Positions 43,024 through 52,972 of a stretch of DNA of 64,000 bases are shown one piece after another. The stretch lies in NCBI RefSeq assembly GCF_030407435.1, contig NZ_JASDDK010000001.1, forward strand, positions 1,054,001 to 1,118,000, read 5' to 3'. How positions within the stretch are numbered: the stretch's first letter is position 1; each line of letters starts with the position of its first letter. This DNA is from Winogradskyella bathintestinalis. GTDB lineage: Bacteria; Bacteroidota; Bacteroidia; Flavobacteriales; Flavobacteriaceae. Under the pieces are notes generated by a model that made no database searches, was not told the DNA's origin, and worked only from the letters and a program-made list of their open reading frames with translations. The translations under genes were made by a program, and so were the position numbers.

Positions 43024-44345
43024 TGATAAAACGATTCATTGTAATTTGCATTACAATTATAGGTTCCGCTGCGTTTGCACAACAAGGAACTGGTTCTCCA
43101 TATTCATTTTATGGTATTGGAAGTCTTAAGTTTAAAGGTTCAGTAGAGAACCGAAGTATGGGAGGTATCGGGGTATATCTTGATAGTATTCACGTCAATT
43201 TACAGAATCCAGCTGCTTACGTAAGTAAAAATGTTGAATCTTATCCGTTTGAAGGGGAGAGTAGACCTGTGAAATTTGCAGTCGCAGGAACGATGTCGGA
43301 TGTTACCTTGAAAAGCAACTCAGGCGAGGCAGAAACTAACAGTACAATTTTCGATTATGTGGCCTTGTCATTTCCGGTGGGTAAATTTGGCTTTGGTCTT
43401 GGTATAATGCCTTTTACCTCGGTGGGTTATAGGCTAAATGATATCAACGATGATGATGTATTAGTTAACCGTTATAACGGTGAAGGAGGTGTAAATCGGG
43501 TTTTTGCAGGTTTCGGATATCAAATAAATGATAAGCTTAGCATCGGAGTCGATTTCAATTATAATTTTGGAAATATTCAAAACACAGCACTTCAAATAGA
43601 ATATCCTGAAGAAGGCAATATTGTTCAATACCAAACGCGAGAATACAATCGATCTGATTTAAGTGGTTTGAATCTTAATTTTGGAGTCGCTTATAAAACT
43701 ATGGTTACCGAGAAGTTAGAACTGTCCACTACGGCTACTTTTGCCCCAGGAAGTAAATTAAGTTCAGATAATAAAAGATCTTTTTCAACAGTTAGTTTAG
43801 ATGGAACCACATTAGAGGTAACTGGAGTTTCTCAAACAATAGATGTAGATTTAGAGGCCGATAATCTTGACAAAACTGATTTAACCTTACCATCTACTAT
43901 ATCTGTTGGTGCCGGAATAGGTGAGCCTAAATCTTGGTTCGTAGGTGCAGAATATACGTATCAAAACACAAGTGATTTTTCTAACCCAGTATTTTCTAAT
44001 CAAATTACGGCCTTTGAAAACTCATCACAAATTTCTGTTGGTGGATTTTATATTCCTCAGTATAACGCATTCTCAGGTTACTATAAAAGAATGGTTTATA
44101 GAGCAGGTTTTAACTTTTCCAATACAGGTTTAGTTGTAAAAGATGAATCAATTAAAGAGTTTGGCATATCTTTTGGTCTAGGATTACCGATTGGAAATCG
44201 AAGTTTGTTCTCTAACGCCAATTTAGGTTTAGAATTAGGTAAACGAGGAACTACTGATCAAAATTTAATTCAAGAGAATTTTGTAAACTTTAATGTAAGT
44301 TTATCTTTGAATTCTAGCTGGTTTAAACAAAAGAAATATAACTAA
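43023..44345 (+). CDS. Outer-membrane protein, FadL/OmpP1-like barrel
   Basis: A 440-aa secreted barrel (signal IVICITIIGSAAFAQQ) with a start typical of this Bacteroidota group (GSPYSFYGIGSLKFKGSVEN, then SMGGIGVYLDS and LQNPAAYVS). Strand repeats run through to the C-terminal FNVSLSLNSSWF. Translationally coupled to coaX (1-base overlap). It probably works in outer-membrane transport or assembly; the neighbouring LptC and PpiD-like genes also serve the envelope. Confidence 0.8.
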   Translation: MIKRFIVICITIIGSAAFAQQGTGSPYSFYGIGSLKFKGSVENRSMGGIGVYLDSIHVNLQNPAAYVSKNVESYPFEGESRPVKFAVAGTMSDVTLKSNSGEAETNSTIFDYVALSFPVGKFGFGLGIMPFTSVGYRLNDINDDDVLVNRYNGEGGVNRVFAGFGYQINDKLSIGVDFNYNFGNIQNTALQIEYPEEGNIVQYQTREYNRSDLSGLNLNFGVAYKTMVTEKLELSTTATFAPGSKLSSDNKRSFSTVSLDGTTLEVTGVSQTIDVDLEADNLDKTDLTLPSTISVGAGIGEPKSWFVGAEYTYQNTSDFSNPVFSNQITAFENSSQISVGGFYIPQYNAFSGYYKRMVYRAGFNFSNTGLVVKDESIKEFGISFGLGLPIGNRSLFSNANLGLELGKRGTTDQNLIQENFVNFNVSLSLNSSWFKQKKYN

Positions 44346-44361
44346 CAAAATTTATTAAAAG

Positions 44362-45756
44362 ATGAAGACGAGATTTACAGTACTATTTTTGGCGCTTTTT
44401 ATGGGTGTGAATATAGGATTTGCTCAGCAAGACGAAGAATGTATGAATAATCTATCAATGTTTGATAGTTATGTGAAAAGCAAAAAATATGATGACGCAT
44501 ACGGACCATGGAAAATAGTTAGAGAAAAATGTCCTAAGTTCAATAGGGCCATCTATGCACATGGTGAGAAAATTTTAAAGCATAAAATTGAAAACTCATC
44601 TGGAGCAGAACAAGTAGCGCATATCAAGGATTTAATGTTGTTATACGACCAAAGTAGAGAGTATTTTGCATCTAAATACGATCTTGGTGAAATTTTAGCT
44701 GATAAGGCTAACTTGGCTTATAAGTATAAAAAAGAACTTGGCAAGACAGACAAACAAGTTTACGACATGTTTGATGAAGCATATAAAAAAGATGCTAAGA
44801 ACTTTACGAGTGCAAAAGGGTTATATACTTATTTTTCTTTGGCCGTAGATATATACGACGCAGGTTCTAAGTCGCCAGATGAAACTCAGGAAATGTTCGA
44901 TAAATATGATGATGTTAGTGCTATAATTGAAGATTTAATTGCAGGGTATACAAAAAACCTGAATACGTATGCAGAAAAAGAAGAAGCAGGTGAAACGCTT
45001 TCTAAGAAAGAAGAAAGATATAAGGGGAGTTATGAGTCTAACATAGAGGCCTTTGAAAATCAGATATTAGGAAGTATGGACAAAAAGCTTGGAGATAGAG
45101 CTAATTGTGAAGTCTTAATTCCGTTATATCAAAAAGATTACGAAGAGAATAAGCAAGATGCACTTTGGTTACAACGTGCTATGAATAAAATGGGTGAGAA
45201 GGAATGTACTGATGATCCTATGTTCGAAAAGTTAGTAGAACAAAAAAATAGAGTGGAACCAGATGCTAAGACGGCTTATTATTTAGGAGTTTTAAAAGAA
45301 AAGCAAGGGAAAACATCTGAAGCAGATAAATATTATAACCAATCGTTCGAATTGGAAACAGATCCACTTAAAAAATGGAAGCTTGTAATGCGCGTAGCTG
45401 AGAAAAATTATAAGAGGGGTAGTTACGGAAAAGCAAGACAACAATATATGGAAGCTTTAAAATTGAACCCTTCTAATGGAGGTCCATATTTAAGAATTGC
45501 AGCGATGTACGCTAAAAGTGCAAATAACTGTGGAGATACCAATTTTAACAAAAGAGCGGTATTCTGGTTAGCAGCTTTAGAAGCAGAGAAAGCAGGTAGA
45601 GTAGATGGACGATTAAAATCTACAGCAGCGAAGACAGCGGCGAGCTATAGAGGTAGCGCACCAACTAAATCGGAAATATTTAGTGCGGCTAATGCAGGCG
45701 AAACTATTAAAATAGGATGTTGGATTGGACGCTCAATCACCGTTCCACAAGGTTAA
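44362..45756 (+). CDS. Secreted tetratricopeptide repeat protein
   Basis: A 464-aa periplasmic or outer-membrane-associated protein with signal TVLFLALFMGVNIGFAQ and helical repeats. The clearest TPR-like units are near the C-terminus: TAYYLGVLKEKQGKTSEADK and RGSYGKARQQYMEALKLNPS. It follows the barrel gene by 16 bases and overlaps lptC by one base (TAATG), so the three genes are translated together. Role unknown, probably envelope assembly. Confidence 0.8.
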   Translation: MKTRFTVLFLALFMGVNIGFAQQDEECMNNLSMFDSYVKSKKYDDAYGPWKIVREKCPKFNRAIYAHGEKILKHKIENSSGAEQVAHIKDLMLLYDQSREYFASKYDLGEILADKANLAYKYKKELGKTDKQVYDMFDEAYKKDAKNFTSAKGLYTYFSLAVDIYDAGSKSPDETQEMFDKYDDVSAIIEDLIAGYTKNLNTYAEKEEAGETLSKKEERYKGSYESNIEAFENQILGSMDKKLGDRANCEVLIPLYQKDYEENKQDALWLQRAMNKMGEKECTDDPMFEKLVEQKNRVEPDAKTAYYLGVLKEKQGKTSEADKYYNQSFELETDPLKKWKLVMRVAEKNYKRGSYGKARQQYMEALKLNPSNGGPYLRIAAMYAKSANNCGDTNFNKRAVFWLAALEAEKAGRVDGRLKSTAAKTAASYRGSAPTKSEIFSAANAGETIKIGCWIGRSITVPQG

Positions 45757-46310
45757 TGATAAAATTAAATTTACATATTATAAAAAACGTAGTCACAGCA
45801 ATTGTTGTGACTACGTTTTTTTCATGTAATAATGATTTTGATGATATTCAGAAAGTTGGTATTCTTCAAAACCAACCCATCGGTGAAGCTGAAGATATTA
45901 ATTTAAAGTACACCGAGCTTGCAGAAGATACGGTTAAGTTGCTCGCCAATCTGTTAAGTCCTAAAATGTTGGATTATTCTAATAGAAACTTTCCGTTCAA
46001 TGAATTTCCAAAAGGCATTGAGCTTAAAATATATGATGATAATAACAACCAGACCACAATAACTTCAAATTATGCTATTGTGTATAATGAGACCGACATT
46101 ATTGATTTACGTGGTGATGTAAGGATTGCTACACACGAAAAAGATACGCTGTATACTGAGCAGTTATACTACAATCAAAAATTAGAATGGGCCTTTACGA
46201 ATGAGCCTTGGCAATTTGGAACATTACATGGTATCGGTTTTGACTCCGATAAAGAATTCAAGAATTTTCAAATGTTAGAAATGGGAGGCGAATTTGAACT
46301 CGATAATTAG
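45756..46310 (+). CDS. lptC: LPS export protein LptC
   Basis: Periplasmic bridge component of lipopolysaccharide export. The ATG at 45756 overlaps the preceding stop and begins a lipoprotein-like signal (IVVTTFFSC), which supports this start over an upstream in-frame ATG. The 184-aa product has the LptC/OstA-like strands FPKGIELKIYDDNNNQTTIT and TDIIDLRGDVRI, then EQLYYNQKLEWAFTNEPW. It is part of the coaX-initiated operon. Confidence 0.85.
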   Translation: MIKLNLHIIKNVVTAIVVTTFFSCNNDFDDIQKVGILQNQPIGEAEDINLKYTELAEDTVKLLANLLSPKMLDYSNRNFPFNEFPKGIELKIYDDNNNQTTITSNYAIVYNETDIIDLRGDVRIATHEKDTLYTEQLYYNQKLEWAFTNEPWQFGTLHGIGFDSDKEFKNFQMLEMGGEFELDN

Positions 46311-46311
46311 T

Positions 46312-46410
46312 TATCTTTGCTCAATATTCACATTATCAATAGCTCATAAATTATTCCGAAGTTCGCGGATGTTCCTAGCGAGAATAACAAGACTTTACTT
46401 TTCAAAGTAA
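46312..46410 (+). promoter_or_regulatory. Candidate promoter region between lptC and the 63-aa gene
   Basis: TATCTTTG (46312-46319) is an exact TAnnTTTG match just past the lptC stop. Downstream is a palindrome, TTTACTTT-TC-AAAGTAAA (46394-46411). Either could serve the next three genes; neither is proven. Confidence 0.35.
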
Positions 46411-46444
46411 ACGTATGACTTAAAAAAACAACAATTATTATCAC

Positions 46445-46636
46445 ATGAAAATACAGAAGATCTTCCAATACGCATATATTGTTTTCGCAATGCTATTTAT
46501 ATATGATGGCATTATCAAATGGTCCGAAGATAGAACTGGCGCTTACGTATCTTTAGGACTTGCAGCTTTAGCAATTTTTATGTTTTTCTTTAGAAAACGT
46601 TTCAATAAAAAGTTTGATGATCGTAATAAAAAATAA
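46445..46636 (+). CDS. Small two-span membrane protein
   Basis: 63 aa with two hydrophobic helices (FQYAYIVFAMLFIYDGIIKW and AYVSLGLAALAIFMFFF) and a basic C-terminus. It precedes the CorC-like gene by 3 bases, so the two are cotranscribed. No family recognised. Confidence 0.75.
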   Translation: MKIQKIFQYAYIVFAMLFIYDGIIKWSEDRTGAYVSLGLAALAIFMFFFRKRFNKKFDDRNKK

Positions 46637-46639
46637 GCG

Positions 46640-47929
46640 ATGACTGCCGATCTAGTCATTATTATCACTACACTTATTCTTTCAGCTTTTTTTTCTGGAA
46701 TGGAAATCGCTTATGTGTCTTCTAATAAGATTCATATAGAAATTGAAAAAAAACAAGGAGACTTTTTAGGAAATATTTTAAGCAAGTTAACGGCTAAACC
46801 TTCCAAATATATTGCCACAATGCTCATTGGTAATAATATAGCTTTGGTCATCTATGGTTTTAAAATGGGAGAGGTTTTGGTGCGTTGGTTTCAGTCTATG
46901 TTACCAGCGGACAGTGCTATGTTAACCTATTTATTTACAGATTTGCAGCTGTTAACACAAACGGTAATTTCTACATTGGTTATTTTAATTACAGCAGAGT
47001 TTTTACCTAAAGTGTTTTTTCAAATTTATGCCAATACCTTGATGAAGATTTTAGCATTTCCAACGTATATTTTTTATTTAATCTTTTTCTGGGTTTCAGA
47101 TTTTATTATTTGGATTTCAGATGCCGTTTTAAAACATATTTTTAGAGCTGAAGGTGAAGATGTAGCCTTAGCAATGACCAAAGTAGAATTAGGAAATTAC
47201 ATAACCGAACAAATGGAATCGGTTGACGATCATGACGATGTAGATAGCGAGATTCAGATTTTTCAGAATGCTTTAGATTTTTCAGAAGTGAAAGCCCGCG
47301 AGGTAATGGTGCCTCGAACCGAAATCACTGCGGTGGATATTTCAGATAGTATTGAGAATTTAAGACAACTCTTTATTGATTCTGGTCGTACTAAAATAAT
47401 TGTTTATAAAGATAATATTGATGATATTTTAGGATACGTGCATTCCTTTGAATTGTTTAAAAAACCTAAAACAATTAAATCAATCATCATACGTGTAGGT
47501 TTTGTGCCAGAGACCATTCTTATTAAAGATGTATTAAATATTTTAACTAAAAAACGCCGCAGTATGGCTGTGGTTATAGACGAATATGGTGGGACCTCTG
47601 GAATTATGACTGTGGAAGATATTATTGAAGAATTATTTGGTGAAATTGAAGACGAACACGATACGGTTGAGATGATAGAAGAGCAAATCAACGATAACAC
47701 CTATAAGTTTTCCGCAAGATTAGAAGTTAATTATATCAATGAAATGTACAAATTGAACCTTCCAAAAAGTGAAAATTACGAAACTTTAGGAGGTTTAATA
47801 GTAAATGCCACGGAAGGAATTCCACAAGAGAAAGACGATGTATTAATTGAAAATTTCAAGTTTACAGTTACTGAAGTCTCTTCAACAAAAATCGATGAAG
47901 TGATTTTAAAAATCCTAGTAGAGGATTAA
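46640..47929 (+). CDS. CorC/HlyC (CNNM-type) family membrane protein
   Basis: A 429-aa protein with an N-terminal four-span DUF21/CNNM domain (about 1-185), a CBS pair (about 215-340, with VMVPRTEITAVDISD and SMAVVIDEYGGTSGIMTVED) and a C-terminal CorC_HlyC domain (EDIIEELFGEIEDEHD onward). Members take part in Mg2+/Co2+ handling; GldE in gliding Bacteroidota belongs here too, so that is an alternative identity. Confidence 0.9.
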   Translation: MTADLVIIITTLILSAFFSGMEIAYVSSNKIHIEIEKKQGDFLGNILSKLTAKPSKYIATMLIGNNIALVIYGFKMGEVLVRWFQSMLPADSAMLTYLFTDLQLLTQTVISTLVILITAEFLPKVFFQIYANTLMKILAFPTYIFYLIFFWVSDFIIWISDAVLKHIFRAEGEDVALAMTKVELGNYITEQMESVDDHDDVDSEIQIFQNALDFSEVKAREVMVPRTEITAVDISDSIENLRQLFIDSGRTKIIVYKDNIDDILGYVHSFELFKKPKTIKSIIIRVGFVPETILIKDVLNILTKKRRSMAVVIDEYGGTSGIMTVEDIIEELFGEIEDEHDTVEMIEEQINDNTYKFSARLEVNYINEMYKLNLPKSENYETLGGLIVNATEGIPQEKDDVLIENFKFTVTEVSSTKIDEVILKILVED

Positions 47930-48036
47930 TGCATTTTCAGCGCACATAAAAACTACACTTCTACTTTTATTATTAACTAGAAAATACTATTTTCGCAGAC
48001 TTATTTACACGAAAAATATACTATACAACAAAGACT

Positions 48037-50184
48037 ATGGCAGTTTTAAATAAAATTAGACAACGCTCGCTGATATTAATATTGGTTATCGCCTTGGCGT
48101 TATTCTCATTCGTAATTGGTGATTTATTCAAAAATTCTGATGCTTTAACCGGGGGTTCACAAGATGTAGTTGCTACGATTAATGGTACCGACATTAACCG
48201 AAACGAATTTCAGCAAAAAGTAAAAAATTATCAAGATAGAGCAGGAGGGAGACAAACTTCTACGCAATCTATGAATGCAATTTACAACCAAGAGTTACGT
48301 AAAATTGTTTTGCAATCAGAAACCGATGAATTAGGTTTATCTGTTGAAAAGGACGAAATGAGAGATTTATTGAAAAATAGCTTTTCTTCATACCCTGAAT
48401 TTCAAGATGCAAATGGTAATTTCGATGTTAATCGTTTAAATGCATTTATAGCGAATTTAAGAGACTTAAATGGTGAGGCGGCGCCACTGGGTAATTTTAT
48501 GGTAAATTATGATAGTTGGACAAGTAACGAGCAAACTATTGCACAAAACGCCGTTCAGCAAACATATTATAATATGATTAAGGCTGGTGTGAGTGCCACA
48601 ATTGCTGAAGCGGAAGATGAATATTTTGGAGATGCAAAAACAGTAGATATTCGTTATGTACAAATTCCATACACTACAATTGAAGACAACTTAGTAGAAG
48701 TTTCAAAGAGTGATATTAAAACATATATGGAAGCCCATAAAGATACTTATGAAACTGATGCAACAACGGAAGTGATTTATGTAGAATTTAAGGAAGGCGC
48801 TTCTAAAGCTGATGAAGAAAAAATTAAGGCGGATTTATTAGCTTTAAAAACAGACAAATCTGAATACAACGAAAGCAGTAAGAACACCGAAACTATTCCA
48901 GGTTTTGATTCCGCTACGGATATTGAAGAATTTGTGAATTCTAATTCAGATATTAAATACAGTGATTCTTTTTTAAGAGCTGCTGATTTGCCAGCAACGG
49001 CTAAGGACACATTACTTAACTCTAAGGTTGGCGATTATTATGGTCCATATAAAGATGGGGAATACTACAAGTTATCTAAGGTTCTTGCTTCAAAACAATT
49101 GCCAGATTCGGTTAAGGTACGTCATATTTTAATACCACACATGGGCGGTCAAAGAGCAGATGCTTCGGTAACTAAAACTCCAGAACAAGCTAAGGCAACG
49201 GCAGATAGCATTTTTAATAAAATAAAATCTGGTACTAAGTTTATGGATTTATTAGAACTTTCTTCTGATAAAGTTAGTAACGAGCAAGATGGTGAAATAG
49301 AATTTGATTACAGAGCAGGTATGGCACCAGAATTTAAGGCCTTTGCTTTTGACAATAAAAAAGGAGATATTGATGTGGTACAAACGTCTTTCGGCTACCA
49401 TGTTATTGAAATATTAGAACAAAAGAGTTTTAACCAAGCGTTGAAAATTGCAACATTGGCTGATGAAATTGAACCTTCAGATGAAACACTTCAAGAGGTA
49501 TTTAATAAAATGTCAAAATTTGAAATTGCAGCAAAAGATGGTGATTTTAATGCGTTGGCAGAAGAACGTGATTTAACGGTTAAGCCAATTACGTTTAAGG
49601 AATTAGATGAGAACATCCCTGGATTGGGCAGTCAGAGAGAAGTGGTACGTTGGTCTTTTGATGACGACACGGAAGTAGGGGATTTTAAGAATTTCCCAAT
49701 TTCTAATTTTGGTTTTATTGTTGCCAAAGTAGTCGATAAGCGAGAAAAAGGTTTAATGACAACAGAAGATGCTTCTATTACAGCATTGCCAGAAATTAGA
49801 AAAGAGAAGAAAGCGAAAATGATTCGCGAAAAGATTACAGCAACAACAGTCGCTGATATTGCTAAGAACCAAGGACAAAGTCCAAAAACAGCAGCAGCTG
49901 TGACTTTTAACAATACCACGTTATCAGGTGCTGGTGTTGAGCCAAAAGTGGTAGGTGCAGCATTTGGTTTAGCGGAAGGTGCAACCTCTAATCCAATCGA
50001 TGGTGAAAAAGGTGTTTTTGTTGTAGAGGTTACTAAAGTTAACGAAGCTACAAAATTAGATAATTATAATTCTATTATGAACAGGTTAAATACCGAACGT
50101 AGAAATACGGTACAAAACAAGGTATTTACAGCTTTAGAAAATGCGGCTGATATAGAAGACAACAGAGCAAAAACGGTTTATTAA
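48037..50184 (+). CDS. PpiD-like peptidyl-prolyl isomerase (SurA N-domain + PPIC)
   Basis: Membrane-anchored periplasmic foldase, 715 aa. One N-terminal anchor (LILILVIALALFSFVIGDLF), a chaperone-like helical region starting VVATINGTDINRNEFQQKV (SurA_N type), the parvulin domain near 360-460 with VRHILIPHMGG and SFGYHVIEILEQK, and a long C-terminal region. It should help outer-membrane protein maturation, consistent with LptC and barrel genes nearby. A long terminator follows. Confidence 0.93.
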   Translation: MAVLNKIRQRSLILILVIALALFSFVIGDLFKNSDALTGGSQDVVATINGTDINRNEFQQKVKNYQDRAGGRQTSTQSMNAIYNQELRKIVLQSETDELGLSVEKDEMRDLLKNSFSSYPEFQDANGNFDVNRLNAFIANLRDLNGEAAPLGNFMVNYDSWTSNEQTIAQNAVQQTYYNMIKAGVSATIAEAEDEYFGDAKTVDIRYVQIPYTTIEDNLVEVSKSDIKTYMEAHKDTYETDATTEVIYVEFKEGASKADEEKIKADLLALKTDKSEYNESSKNTETIPGFDSATDIEEFVNSNSDIKYSDSFLRAADLPATAKDTLLNSKVGDYYGPYKDGEYYKLSKVLASKQLPDSVKVRHILIPHMGGQRADASVTKTPEQAKATADSIFNKIKSGTKFMDLLELSSDKVSNEQDGEIEFDYRAGMAPEFKAFAFDNKKGDIDVVQTSFGYHVIEILEQKSFNQALKIATLADEIEPSDETLQEVFNKMSKFEIAAKDGDFNALAEERDLTVKPITFKELDENIPGLGSQREVVRWSFDDDTEVGDFKNFPISNFGFIVAKVVDKREKGLMTTEDASITALPEIRKEKKAKMIREKITATTVADIAKNQGQSPKTAAAVTFNNTTLSGAGVEPKVVGAAFGLAEGATSNPIDGEKGVFVVEVTKVNEATKLDNYNSIMNRLNTERRNTVQNKVFTALENAADIEDNRAKTVY

Positions 50185-50207
50185 CCATATTTAAGATACA
50201 TATGTAC

Positions 50208-50255
50208 AAATGGCTTTACAGTTCCGATATTATCGGATGTAAAGCCATTTTTTTT
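50208..50255 (+). terminator. Long-stem intrinsic terminator after the foldase gene
   Basis: Outer stem AAATGGCTTTACA / TGTAAAGCCATTT, inner stem TCCGATA / TATCGGA, then a T run. Confidence 0.92.
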
Positions 50256-50339
50256 GTTAGGATTAGCTTATAATAAGGTATAATATTGAAAGAGTGTACT
50301 TAAGCTGCGTAAGAGTGTATTATGGGTTGATATTTGTTT

Positions 50340-51275
50340 TTACGATTCTAAAACCATATCTACATAAGGTATAACGGTCTCAAACCCTTTTGCGTTAAAA
50401 TAATCGGTGGGGTTATCTTGTGAAGCCACTAAAATAAAGTCCCCGCCCCAAGCTCCTAAACTCTTTACCGCTCCATTAAAATCAGAGAAAAGTCGTGTTT
50501 TAATTGGGTGTTGTTGAATAAGGGTTGAAATAATAGTTTCATGAGATTCCATTAAGCTTTCAAATTCTTTGAGTGATTTACATACAATCATAGATTCGGT
50601 AATACGATTAATTTGATTAATAATTTCCGAATTAATCGTTCCCAATTTTTTATAATCGGATATACCATCACGACTGTTCTGTTTTTGATTTAGATACACA
50701 AAATAGAGATGTGCCTTAAAGTTGGGTTGAAAAGCTACTGATGCTACTAAGGGTTCTTGAGGCTTTTGAAGCTGAAATGAAATCGCATGGTCATGTTGCG
50801 CACATGCAATATCGTAACCACTGCCTCCAAATGTTTTTTCTAAAAGTTGGTATGCATCTACGCTAGCCCAGTCCGCAATATTATTAATTAAGGTAGAAGA
50901 GGTGCCTAACCCCCAAAGACGATTAAAGTCTTGTTCTGTAGTAATGGAAACTCCCTGATTAGAACTTAAAAATTCAGAATTCAACATTTTGGTCGCTTTT
51001 AATATTTGAATTAGTCGGATCTTTACGTCCCTGTGAGTCTCACTTTTTATATTAGACGTTGCAATTTCATTGTAGGTAATTCGACTTTCAAACCAAACCT
51101 CACCCAATTCATTATAGCTCTTCCAACTTATAAAGTCAGTCTCATTTGGTTCAACAATTAAACGTTGGCCATATCTAGTCGGGATAGCTAGAGCTTTTGC
51201 ACCATCTAAAACAGCGTATTCAGCTGTGAGTAGTAGCTTTCCGTTACTTTTGAATATTTTGGGTTGATGATTCAA
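50340..51275 (-). CDS. GHMP kinase, mevalonate-pathway type
   Basis: A 311-aa GHMP-fold kinase. The N-terminus has the family start GKLLLTAEYAVLDGAKALAI and the phosphate loop is LWGLGTSSTLINN; GGSGYDIACAQ follows. The neighbouring HMG-CoA reductase gene on the same strand places it in the mevalonate pathway, as mevalonate or phosphomevalonate kinase; sequence alone does not decide which. Confidence 0.8.
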   Translation of the reverse strand: MNHQPKIFKSNGKLLLTAEYAVLDGAKALAIPTRYGQRLIVEPNETDFISWKSYNELGEVWFESRITYNEIATSNIKSETHRDVKIRLIQILKATKMLNSEFLSSNQGVSITTEQDFNRLWGLGTSSTLINNIADWASVDAYQLLEKTFGGSGYDIACAQHDHAISFQLQKPQEPLVASVAFQPNFKAHLYFVYLNQKQNSRDGISDYKKLGTINSEIINQINRITESMIVCKSLKEFESLMESHETIISTLIQQHPIKTRLFSDFNGAVKSLGAWGGDFILVASQDNPTDYFNAKGFETVIPYVDMVLES

Positions 51276-51505
51276 ACTTGTTTTTTAATTGATTAGTTGT
51301 GATTGAGTTTTCTCGAAGCATTTGTGTTTCAATGGCTGAATGTAGTCAAAGCTATATCGCATTATAATAGTATTACTGTATTAAAAGCTACCTTTTCTGA
51401 TTTGCTTCAGTTCTGAATTTGTTTTATAATTAGCATCATAAAGTTTTCACAACTTAACAAGAAGATTTTTCAACCGAATAATAATAGAATTTTTATTGTA
51501 TCCTT

Positions 51506-52822
51506 TTATTGCCTCAATTTTTTAATCTCTTCTGCAACCGCGCTATGCGTAACTACATTAGTTTTAAAATGATCAATAAGTTTTACTTTTTCGCCTTCAG
51601 TAGCTTCAAACTGGTTTAATATATTCATCAAATGCATTTTCATATGACCTTCTTGAATTCCTGTGGTAGTCAATGATTTTAATGCAGCAAAATTTTGGGC
51701 TAATCCAGCAACAGCAACGATTTTCATTAAATCCTTGGCGGTTGGTTCTCGTAGCATTACCATGGAAAATTTAACCAAAGGATGTAAATTGGTTAAACCT
51801 CCAACGGTGCCCAAAGCCAAGGGTACTTCAATCCAAAATTTAAAAATACCATGTTCAACAGTACAATGTGTTAAACTTGAGTATTGGCCTTCTTTAGCCG
51901 CGTAGGCATGAATACCGGCTTCTACTGCTCTAAAATCATTGCCTGTGGCTAATACAACAGCATCTATACCATTCATTATACCTTTGTTGTGCGTGACAGC
52001 TCTGTAGGTTTCTATTTCTGCAATGGTTACCGCTTGCTTAAATTTTTGTGCAAAAGCTTCTGGGTTTGGAATGTCCTTACTTTTTAAATCTTCAATCTTA
52101 CAAGATACTTCTGCACGTACCAAACATTGGGGAACATAATTAGATAGAATACTCATAACAATGGAAATAGCTTTCTCTTCAGGATTAAAACCTTCAAATT
52201 TTAAGGCTTCATTTTTAAAGGTCATTGCAAATTGTTCTAAACACGAATTGATAAAATTCGCACCCATTGCATCTAAAGTTTCAAAAGTGGCATGAAGCTG
52301 ATAATAATTCGGTAAATGTTTAGATTTATTTCGCAATTCAATGTCTAGAATGCCTCCACCTCTGCGTTTCATACTTTTAGTGATAGCAGCGGTATCGCTA
52401 AATAATTTTGGCTTTACATGTTCAAAAAATGCTGTTAACTTTTCAAAATCACCTTTATATATGAAATGAACCTGTCCGATTTTTTCTGTAGATAAGACTT
52501 CGGCTTTAAACCCACCACGCTCTAGCCAAAATTTAGCCGCTTTACTTGCGGCTGCAATAACTGAACTTTCCTCGATGGCCATGGGAATAGTATAGTAGGT
52601 GTCATTGATTAAAAAATTGGGTGCTACACCTAATGGCAGATAGTAATTTGTAATGGTGTTTTCGATAAACTCATCATGTAATTTCTGCAATTTTTCGTCC
52701 GAATTCCAATAGCTTTGAACCAGATGTCTTGCCTTATCTATATCGGTGAAATAAGTCTCTAAAATCCACTCAATCTTTTCGGTTTTTGAGAGCTTTGAAA
52801 ACCCAGAAATGGTATTTGACAT
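51506..52822 (-). CDS. Hydroxymethylglutaryl-CoA reductase
   Basis: Makes mevalonate from HMG-CoA. I place the start at the ATG at 52822 (MSNTISGFSKLSKTEKIEWI), giving 438 aa; 23 upstream in-frame codons look non-coding. Catalytic elements are visible: glutamate in ENTITNYYLPLGVAPNF, the ETLDAMGANFINSC segment, lysine in THNKGIMNGIDAV, aspartate in ATGNDFRAVEAG and the late histidine in EGHMKMH. It is the class II (compact) type with no membrane domain. The 230-base gap to the kinase gene holds no gene. Confidence 0.93.
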   Translation of the reverse strand: MSNTISGFSKLSKTEKIEWILETYFTDIDKARHLVQSYWNSDEKLQKLHDEFIENTITNYYLPLGVAPNFLINDTYYTIPMAIEESSVIAAASKAAKFWLERGGFKAEVLSTEKIGQVHFIYKGDFEKLTAFFEHVKPKLFSDTAAITKSMKRRGGGILDIELRNKSKHLPNYYQLHATFETLDAMGANFINSCLEQFAMTFKNEALKFEGFNPEEKAISIVMSILSNYVPQCLVRAEVSCKIEDLKSKDIPNPEAFAQKFKQAVTIAEIETYRAVTHNKGIMNGIDAVVLATGNDFRAVEAGIHAYAAKEGQYSSLTHCTVEHGIFKFWIEVPLALGTVGGLTNLHPLVKFSMVMLREPTAKDLMKIVAVAGLAQNFAALKSLTTTGIQEGHMKMHLMNILNQFEATEGEKVKLIDHFKTNVVTHSAVAEEIKKLRQ

Positions 52823-52845
52823 GTTGTTTTTTATTTTTAAAAAAA

Positions 52846-52853
52846 CAAAGATA
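52846..52853 (-). promoter_or_regulatory. Candidate -7 box for HMG-CoA reductase
   Basis: Minus strand TATCTTTG, 23 bases upstream of the ATG at 52822; supports that start over the longer frame, whose first codon would lie upstream of the box. Confidence 0.45.
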
Positions 52854-52972
52854 CTAGGATTGGTATAAAATGTGTGCATTATGGATTGCAAATGCCATAT
52901 TACTCTTAAAAATAGTGATTTTTTGTATAATTTTTAGTAAACTTGGCATTGCTTTATTAAAACGTAAAATTT

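Noticed and set aside
46340..46411. Hairpin TTTACTTT-TC-AAAGTAAA as a terminator for lptC
   Set aside because: The 2-base centre cannot form a normal RNA loop and no T tract follows, so it is listed only as a possible site.
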